NCBI GenBank assembly: GCA_943789465.1
Contig: CALSUF010000002.1
Span: 558,001 to 622,000 of the forward strand
From: an uncultured Flavobacteriaceae bacterium
GTDB lineage: Bacteria > Bacteroidota > Bacteroidia > Flavobacteriales > Flavobacteriaceae
Length of the DNA stretch: 64,000 nt
Direction: 5' to 3'
The notes under the pieces are model-generated. The model had not been told where the DNA came from. It searched no databases and saw only the letters and a program-made list of their open reading frames with translations. This document shows positions 58,411 through 64,000 of this stretch, in pieces; the stretch's first letter is position 1, and every line of letters starts with the position of its first letter. The position numbers were made by a program, and so were the translations under genes.

Positions 58411-59997
58411 ATGAAAAAACACATTGTAACCCTAGTTATACTACTCTCACTTATCGGCTGTAAAACAGCAAAAAAAGAAGCTATTTCTCAAAAGCCAAAC
58501 ATTCTTTTTATAATGACGGATGACCATGCAATAGCTGCAATAAGTGCCTACAAAGGTTTTCTAGCAGAAATTGCCCCCACTCCCAACATAGATAGAATTG
58601 CAAATGACGGTATGCGTTTTAATAATATGTTTTGTACCAATTCTATTTGTGGGCCTTCAAGAGCATCAATCTTAACAGGGAAATATGCACACATCAATGG
58701 ATTTTTTAAAAATGAAGGTGGTGGCGATTTTAATGGCGCACAACAAACGTTTCCAAAGCTATTGCAAAAAGCAGGTTACGAAACTGCGGTAATTGGAAAA
58801 TGGCATTTAGGAACCGCACCAACTGGTTTCGATTACTATAAAGTACTGTTTAATAAAGAAGGACAAGGGTCTTATTTTGATCCCGTGTTCGAAATGGCAA
58901 ATGATAGTATTGTTGAAGAGAAAGGAAAATTTTCTACAACCGTAATTAAAGAAGATGCCATTAATTGGTTGAAAAACAGAAAAGACGCTACGAAACCTTT
59001 TATGTTGATGTATCAATTTAAAGCGCCGCACAGACCTTGGGACCCAGGACCAGGTTATGAAGATTATTTAAGTGAGGTTACACTCCCCTATCCTGCTACT
59101 TTTAATGATGATTATAAAAGTCGAAAAGCTGCTAAAGAGTCTTGGATGCGTATTGATGGACATATGAACAGAAAAGATGTGAAAATTAAACCGCCATCAG
59201 GATTGTCAGAAGAGGAATTAATTGCTTGGAATAAATACGGAAATAACGATGGTGAATTCTGGACGCCTGATCCAAAAATGAAAGATCAAGAACGTAAAAA
59301 CTGGAAATATCAGCGGTATGTAAAAGACTATTTACGAGTGGTCAAAGGCGTTGATGATGCCATTGGTGAGATGTTAGACCATTTAGAGAAAAGTGGTTTA
59401 GAAAAAAATACAATCATTGTATATACATCAGATCAAGGGTTTTACTTAGGGGAACACGGCTGGTTTGACAAGCGTTTTATGTACGAAGAATCAATGCATA
59501 TGCCTTTATTGGTGAAGTATCCAAAAAAAATAAAAGCAGGAAGTGTCAACAACGACTTAGTCCTAAATGTTGATTATGCGCCTACCCTATTAAGTTTAGC
59601 GGGCGTCGAAACTCCAAATGATATGCAAGGAAAAAGTTTTGTGCCTGTTTTAGAAAATAAAACCAAAGCACCCTTTAGAGACGCTGTGTATTATCATTAT
59701 TACGAGTATCCGTATTGGCATAATGTCCAACCACATTATGGCATTAGAACAGACAGGTATAAGTTAATCCATTACTATTATGATGTAAATGAATGGGAAT
59801 TATTCGATTTAGAAAACGATCCCTATGAGTTGACTAATATCTATAACACATCAGAAAATAGCGAGCTTGTAACTAATCTTAAAAATAGATTAGCAGCACT
59901 TAAAAAAGAAACTAAAATGGATTTATCTGATGACGAATTAAGAGAAATGACAGACATCAGAATTGAAAGGCGTTACAGAGTTGAGCCCGCTAATTAA
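58411..59997 (+). CDS. Family S1 sulfatase lipoprotein
   Basis: The 528-residue lipoprotein (LLSLIGCKTA, Cys17) has metal motif IMTDDHA, formylglycine motif CGPSR (Cys80), VIGKWHLG and TSDQGFYLGEHGW. The HYYEYPYW stretch near the C-terminus is typical of the N-sulphoglucosamine/iduronate-sulfatase-like branch of S1. It is intact although both neighbours are broken. It is the sixth sulfatase module in the locus. Confidence 0.93.
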   Translation: MKKHIVTLVILLSLIGCKTAKKEAISQKPNILFIMTDDHAIAAISAYKGFLAEIAPTPNIDRIANDGMRFNNMFCTNSICGPSRASILTGKYAHINGFFKNEGGGDFNGAQQTFPKLLQKAGYETAVIGKWHLGTAPTGFDYYKVLFNKEGQGSYFDPVFEMANDSIVEEKGKFSTTVIKEDAINWLKNRKDATKPFMLMYQFKAPHRPWDPGPGYEDYLSEVTLPYPATFNDDYKSRKAAKESWMRIDGHMNRKDVKIKPPSGLSEEELIAWNKYGNNDGEFWTPDPKMKDQERKNWKYQRYVKDYLRVVKGVDDAIGEMLDHLEKSGLEKNTIIVYTSDQGFYLGEHGWFDKRFMYEESMHMPLLVKYPKKIKAGSVNNDLVLNVDYAPTLLSLAGVETPNDMQGKSFVPVLENKTKAPFRDAVYYHYYEYPYWHNVQPHYGIRTDRYKLIHYYYDVNEWELFDLENDPYELTNIYNTSENSELVTNLKNRLAALKKETKMDLSDDELREMTDIRIERRYRVEPAN

Positions 59998-60036
59998 ATC
60001 AACTACTATTTTAATTATTAAATAATACGATTTCAA

Positions 60037-60652
60037 ATGTTTATAAAAAAAATTCAATTCTCCTCCTATTAGCCATTTCAATAGTCTCTTTTGGGGTACA
60101 AATAAAAAACAATGCTCCTTGGGTTCATTTAATTGATGGGAATTTCCTAAATGGCTATCAAGTAGAAATAGACCCTTCTAAACGTGCTTGGAGTGGAGGT
60201 ATCTATGATGAACAAAGGCGTGGTTGGTTGAATCCATTAACTAATAATCCAAAAGCACAAAAAGCCTTTCAACAAAATGAGTGGAATCATTTTAGAATTG
60301 AAGCGATTGGAGACACGATTAAAACTTGGATTAATAAGGTGCCCGCAGCGTATCTTATAGATGATAAAACAGCTTCAGGGTTTATAGGTTTACAAGTGCA
60401 TGGTATTCCAAGAGATAAAAAAGCAGGCACACAAATTAGTTGGAAAAACATTAAAATCATCACAGATAATCCTGATAAATATTCAAGAAAATCAACTTTG
60501 ACTCCTGTAAACACCAAAAATAATTTAACCATTAAAGAGCAGAAAAGCGGTTGGAAAATGCTTTGGGATGGAAAAACGACAGCAGGTTATTTTTTTTAGC
60601 AAAAAAATTATCCGAAGATAAATACTATACGTTCTTTGATAAGATTCATTAA
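60037..60652 (+). pseudogene. Degraded DUF1080 (3-keto-disaccharide hydrolase-like) gene
   Basis: An N-terminal signal (LLLLAISIVSFG) is out of frame with the ATG by one base. The text then runs from the start of the domain (WVHLIDGNFLNG) straight to its later part YQVEIDPSKRAWSGGIYDEQ. About half a domain (strands expected between) is missing. A second DUF1080 copy begins at SGWKMLWDGKTTAGYF and is also cut short, leaving only the end KKLSEDKYYTFFDKIH. DUF1080 proteins are concanavalin-like and some act on 3-keto-glycosides. This copy is probably dead. Confidence 0.75.
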
Positions 60653-60743
60653 TTTAAAATCAAGAGTTATGTTTCATTTTTTACACGTAACCATAGATAC
60701 TTTATATTGTAGTACTTAAATTATTTTATTTGGTAATGGAGGT

Positions 60744-60788
60744 TAATGTTTTATTAGTGCTTTATTAATAAGCAGGTATTATTATTGT
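60744..60788 (+). promoter_or_regulatory. TTAA-triplet promoter box, copy 5 (one degenerate unit)
   Basis: TTAA at 60744, TTAG at 60755 and TTAA at 60766 (11-bp spacing) are followed at 60785 by ATTG. TATTATTG there is close to TAnnTTTG. The metallophosphatase start is 16 bp further. Confidence 0.62.
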
Positions 60789-60804
60789 AATGTAAGAATA
60801 GAAG

Positions 60805-62919
60805 ATGCAAAGACGAAATTTTATTAAAAAAACTGCGGTACTATCTGCTGCTGCATTTATATCTCCAAGAATATTCGCAACCGCAAATAGCTACAATACT
60901 AAAAAAGAAATTTTTAAAGGATTTATAGTTTCCGATTCGCATTTTGGTTGGGCACATAAAATGCAACCTACCATTGAAGAGCAAGCAGCAGCTGTAAAAA
61001 ATATTTTGAATAAATTTCCAGATTTAGATATTTTTTTAGATACTGGGGATGCTCATCATAACGATCATCATAACAATGCAAACCCACACAAAGCCCGAAA
61101 AGATTGGGTAGATATTATACAAGGTGGTTGTGGCCAACTTCCTTTTTATTACGTAATTGGGAATCACGAATTACGCTCAAATGAAGATGATGATCCAGAA
61201 ATGCGTTCAAATATTATGGGGAGTAATACCTGCAGACCCTATTATAGTTTTGATATGCAAGGCATTCATTTTATCTCTTTCCCACAACTGATTAGAGCTA
61301 CCTATATCACAGAAGAAGCTTGGGATTGGTTGGATTTAGATTTGGCAATAAACAAAGACAAAACCATTGTAATGTTATCTCACAATAATATTATTGGCAC
61401 AACAAGAGGAAATGAAAATGGATATAGAGGTGTAATGGATAGTGATAAAATGATTGACATTTTTAAGAAAAATAAAAATATTATTGCTTGGATGCACGGA
61501 CATAATCATAATTTTGAAGTCATAAATAGAGATGATATGTTATTCGTTTCTAATGGAAGAATTGGTGGTTTTGATCCTAGTAGAGGTAAATATGGTATAG
61601 GAGGTGTTTATTTTGAAATCACAAAAGAGATGCTAACTGTAAAATGTTATTCCGCAGAAAAAGATATGTTTTTAGATTCTTTTGATGCGTCTTTAAGTCA
61701 AACACTTGATTTAAAAACTACATTTGATAACAAAGCAGATTTCGCTTACAGTTATGGAGTTGGTGGTGCTGTAAATGGCGAACGTATTCCTGCATATCAT
61801 CATCACGTTGGTGAAAATACCAAATCAGAATTATTTTTAACAGGTTGTGAAAATGCGGTTATTAACGATGATCACGCAATGACAAAATACACAGAACGAG
61901 AAGCGTATCATGGATTAGATAAAATTTTGTTTGCTGCAAAAGTGAATCACGGAAATGCTGGTTTTGTATATACAAATCCTGGAATTCGTTTAAAGGCAAA
62001 TGATAATTGGTGGACTACCTTAACAATGCCATCAGATAATTATGATAAATATTCGTATTACAGATGTCCATTGGGTCAAAAATACGAAGCGAGTATCGAT
62101 TTAGATGTAAAAGGTATTAAAGGTACACAGCGTTTATGGTTTCGATTGCATATTTATGACATTAACGGACGTAAATTAAGAATTGTACAGTCAGATCAAA
62201 TCATCTTAGGGGATGGAAGACAACAATTCGATTGTTTATTAGATGTGCCAATCTTGCCAGAATTTGATACGATTTATAGCAATCCAGAAAGTGATAATTT
62301 AGTAAACATTGCTGTAGAAGCTTCCTTTACTGGGATGAATACAGATGTAGATATTATCTATCTAAAATTAGAACAAGAACATACCTCTTTAAATACAGTA
62401 GATGCTGGTGTCATTATTGATGGAAAAAGCCACCAAACCTCTGGTGTTTTGGCAAAAGGAGATATTAAAAAGATTGATTTAGGGAAACCTCTAGAAACAA
62501 GAAGTGTCAATCAAATTTCAACATCAGGAAACAAAAGAGTTACCTATTTAGTACGTCATTCAAATATGAAATGGCAAGTCAGAAATGCCACAGTAACGTA
62601 TTTAGATAATCATATTAAAATAGGCAAAATAAGAAACCATATTTCGGATAAATTAGAGATTATTATCTCTCCACTTCAAAAAAATATAGGTCCTTATTTA
62701 CATAGAGTTCGCTATGCAGAAAACATCAAATTAGTGCCTTATCAATCAAAAAACAGATCAATAAAAGTAACTATAGAAAATGTATTTCAAAATGCAGAAG
62801 TAGATTTTTATAGTACTGAAAAGCCAAAAGTGGTTGCAGGTGTTACCAGTTGGATTTATAAAGACAATATAGTCACCGCAAAAATATCAAAACCCACAAC
62901 TGTTCTTGTTACGTTTTAA
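60805..62919 (+). CDS. Tat-exported calcineurin-like metallophosphatase
   Basis: The 704 residues start with a twin-arginine signal (MQRRNFIKKTAVLSAAAF). The metallophosphoesterase core (about 38-285) has all motifs: VSDSHFG, DTGDAHH, VIGNHELR, MLSHNN and HGHNHNF. The remaining ~400 residues form beta-rich domains of unknown type, including a stretch near TLTMPSDNYDKYSYYR. Substrates of such enzymes range from phosphomonoesters to phosphodiesters. The place in a PUL with its own TTAA box suggests removal of phosphate from a phosphorylated glycan, such as phosphomannan. Confidence 0.87.
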   Translation: MQRRNFIKKTAVLSAAAFISPRIFATANSYNTKKEIFKGFIVSDSHFGWAHKMQPTIEEQAAAVKNILNKFPDLDIFLDTGDAHHNDHHNNANPHKARKDWVDIIQGGCGQLPFYYVIGNHELRSNEDDDPEMRSNIMGSNTCRPYYSFDMQGIHFISFPQLIRATYITEEAWDWLDLDLAINKDKTIVMLSHNNIIGTTRGNENGYRGVMDSDKMIDIFKKNKNIIAWMHGHNHNFEVINRDDMLFVSNGRIGGFDPSRGKYGIGGVYFEITKEMLTVKCYSAEKDMFLDSFDASLSQTLDLKTTFDNKADFAYSYGVGGAVNGERIPAYHHHVGENTKSELFLTGCENAVINDDHAMTKYTEREAYHGLDKILFAAKVNHGNAGFVYTNPGIRLKANDNWWTTLTMPSDNYDKYSYYRCPLGQKYEASIDLDVKGIKGTQRLWFRLHIYDINGRKLRIVQSDQIILGDGRQQFDCLLDVPILPEFDTIYSNPESDNLVNIAVEASFTGMNTDVDIIYLKLEQEHTSLNTVDAGVIIDGKSHQTSGVLAKGDIKKIDLGKPLETRSVNQISTSGNKRVTYLVRHSNMKWQVRNATVTYLDNHIKIGKIRNHISDKLEIIISPLQKNIGPYLHRVRYAENIKLVPYQSKNRSIKVTIENVFQNAEVDFYSTEKPKVVAGVTSWIYKDNIVTAKISKPTTVLVTF

Positions 62920-62929
62920 AAATTAGATT

Positions 62930-64000
62930 ATGACTAAAACAAAAAATAATTTCAAACCACTACTTATTGTGAGTTTGCTTTCGACCATTTTTTTTAGCTC
63001 CTTTAAAGTTCATGGACAAACTACAAACTCAAAAGAGGAGACGTATTTAGTAGATTACGTAAATCCTTTAATGGGTACAGATTCTAAAAAAAGCATGTCT
63101 AACGGAAATACCTATCCTGCAATTGCCACACCTTGGGGAATGAATTTTTGGACACCAATGACCTCTAAAATGGGAGATGGTTGGGCCTATAATTACGATG
63201 ATGATAAAATACGAGGCATCAAACAAACACATCAACCAAGTCCTTGGATTAACGATTATGCCGCATTTTCTTTCATGGCAGTAACAGGCGAATTAAAATA
63301 TCAGGAAGATGAAAGAGCTTCCTGGTTTTCACACAAAGCAGAAACAGTAAAACCATATCATTACAGAACTTACCTAGCAGAATATGATGTTGTTGCAGAG
63401 GTTGCGCCAACTTCAAGAGCTGCACATTTTAAATTTACCTTTCCAGAGGCAGATTCTTCGTACATTATGTTAGATGCTTTTTTCAAAGGTTCTATGGTTA
63501 AAATTATTACCTGAAGAACAAAAAATAATTGGCTATTGCAGAAACAATAACGGTGGTGTGCCAGATAATTTTCATAATTATTTTGTAGCTGAATTTGATA
63601 AAGATTTTGAAATAACACACACTTGGAAAGACAATTGGGAGCTTAAAAAAAACAGCTTAAATAGCGAAGGAAAACACGTTGGTGCCATCATTGGTTTTAA
63701 AACCAAAAAAGGAGAAGTTGTAAACGTAAAAGTGGCCTCCTCTTTTATAAGTCATGAGCAAGCACAACTAAATTTAGATAGAGAAATTGGAAAAGATTCT
63801 TTTGAAGACACCAAAGAGAAAGCAAAAAATGCTTGGGAAGATGAGCTGAGTAGAATTAAAATTGAAGATGATAATAGTGATCACATCAAAACTTTTTATT
63901 CGTGTTTATACAGAGTCTTATATTTCCAAGAACCTTTTATGAGTTTGATGCAGACAATAAAATGATGCATTACAGTCCATACAATGGAAACGTATTACCT
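62930..64000 (+). pseudogene. GH92-family gene, N-terminal part, frameshifted and cut by window edge
   Basis: A signal peptide (about 1-30, SSFKVHGQ) is followed by the GH92 N-terminal domain: DYVNPLMGTDSKKSMSNGNT, PAIATPWGMNFWTPMT, and later ITHTWKDNWELKKNS. A one-base insertion near 63,500 shifts the frame, and a second near 63,925 shifts it again before PRTFYEFDADNKMMHYSPYN. The gene runs out of the window, so the catalytic end is unseen. It opens differently from the other four and may be a third GH92 subtype. It lies 10 bp after the metallophosphatase. Confidence 0.82.

Noticed and set aside
1-64000. CRISPR arrays, insertion sequences, phage genes and attachment sites
   Set aside because: No regularly spaced direct repeats with unique spacers, no transposase or integrase motifs and no terminal inverted repeats were seen. 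The only duplicated DNA of note is the manA end.

Overview
The window is about 64 kb of AT-rich DNA from a marine-type member of the Flavobacteriia (Bacteroidota). Supporting signs are the tmRNA tag GENNYALAA, promoters of the TAnnTTTG type, a SusC/SusD pair, several type IX secretion (T9SS) C-terminal sorting domains, and flavobacterial signal peptides and lipoboxes. I do not assign a genus.

Positions 1-12,250 are mostly housekeeping: the 3' part of uvrB, a secreted PNGase F-like protein, sucC, an ACT-domain protein next to lysA, a cold-shock protein, a PNT-like dehydrogenase, ssrA (tmRNA), a serine-hydrolase lipoprotein, a frameshifted M43 metalloprotease and an unknown gene.

From about 12.7 kb to the right edge lies one large polysaccharide utilization locus (PUL). 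Its content points to a sulfated alpha-mannan: five GH92 genes (two or three disrupted), three GH71/99-like modules, six formylglycine sulfatases, an esterase, a sugar MFS transporter and mannose-6-phosphate isomerase. A membrane-anchored Kelch/winged-helix regulator (12,702-15,269) precedes two parallel beta-helix proteins and a sulfatase/GH71/99-like fusion. SusC, SusD and eleven further genes follow with mostly tiny gaps (22,690-44,514) and probably form one operon ending in manA. A second block (44,530-55,518) has an exported Nudix-like protein, GH92, two tail-to-tail PQQ-type beta-propeller proteins, a LacI regulator and an aldehyde dehydrogenase. It is bounded by manA on one side and by a 54-nt remnant of a second manA on the other. 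The last block holds a small secreted protein, a broken GH92, a sulfatase, a decayed DUF1080 gene, a Tat-exported metallophosphatase and a truncated GH92.

Two regulatory systems can be read from the DNA. First, five PUL promoters carry three TTAA half-sites spaced exactly 11 bp apart (one unit is TTAG), followed 18-19 bp later by TTTG or ATTG. That geometry suits an OmpR/PhoB-type winged-helix activator, and the 12,702 regulator encodes such a domain. Second, two near-identical palindromes with core TATTACACGTGTAATA lie at the LacI/aldehyde dehydrogenase and Nudix/GH92 intergenic regions and are probable LacI operators.

The strongest protein finding is that correcting one base near 19,973 joins the sulfatase-GH71/99-like fusion to the following beta-helix/T9SS reading frame. 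The result is a protein of about 1,415 residues whose three modules each have a stand-alone homologue in the same locus. Several other genes carry single-base frameshifts, most of them in the last 8 kb, so decay and sequencing error both need consideration.
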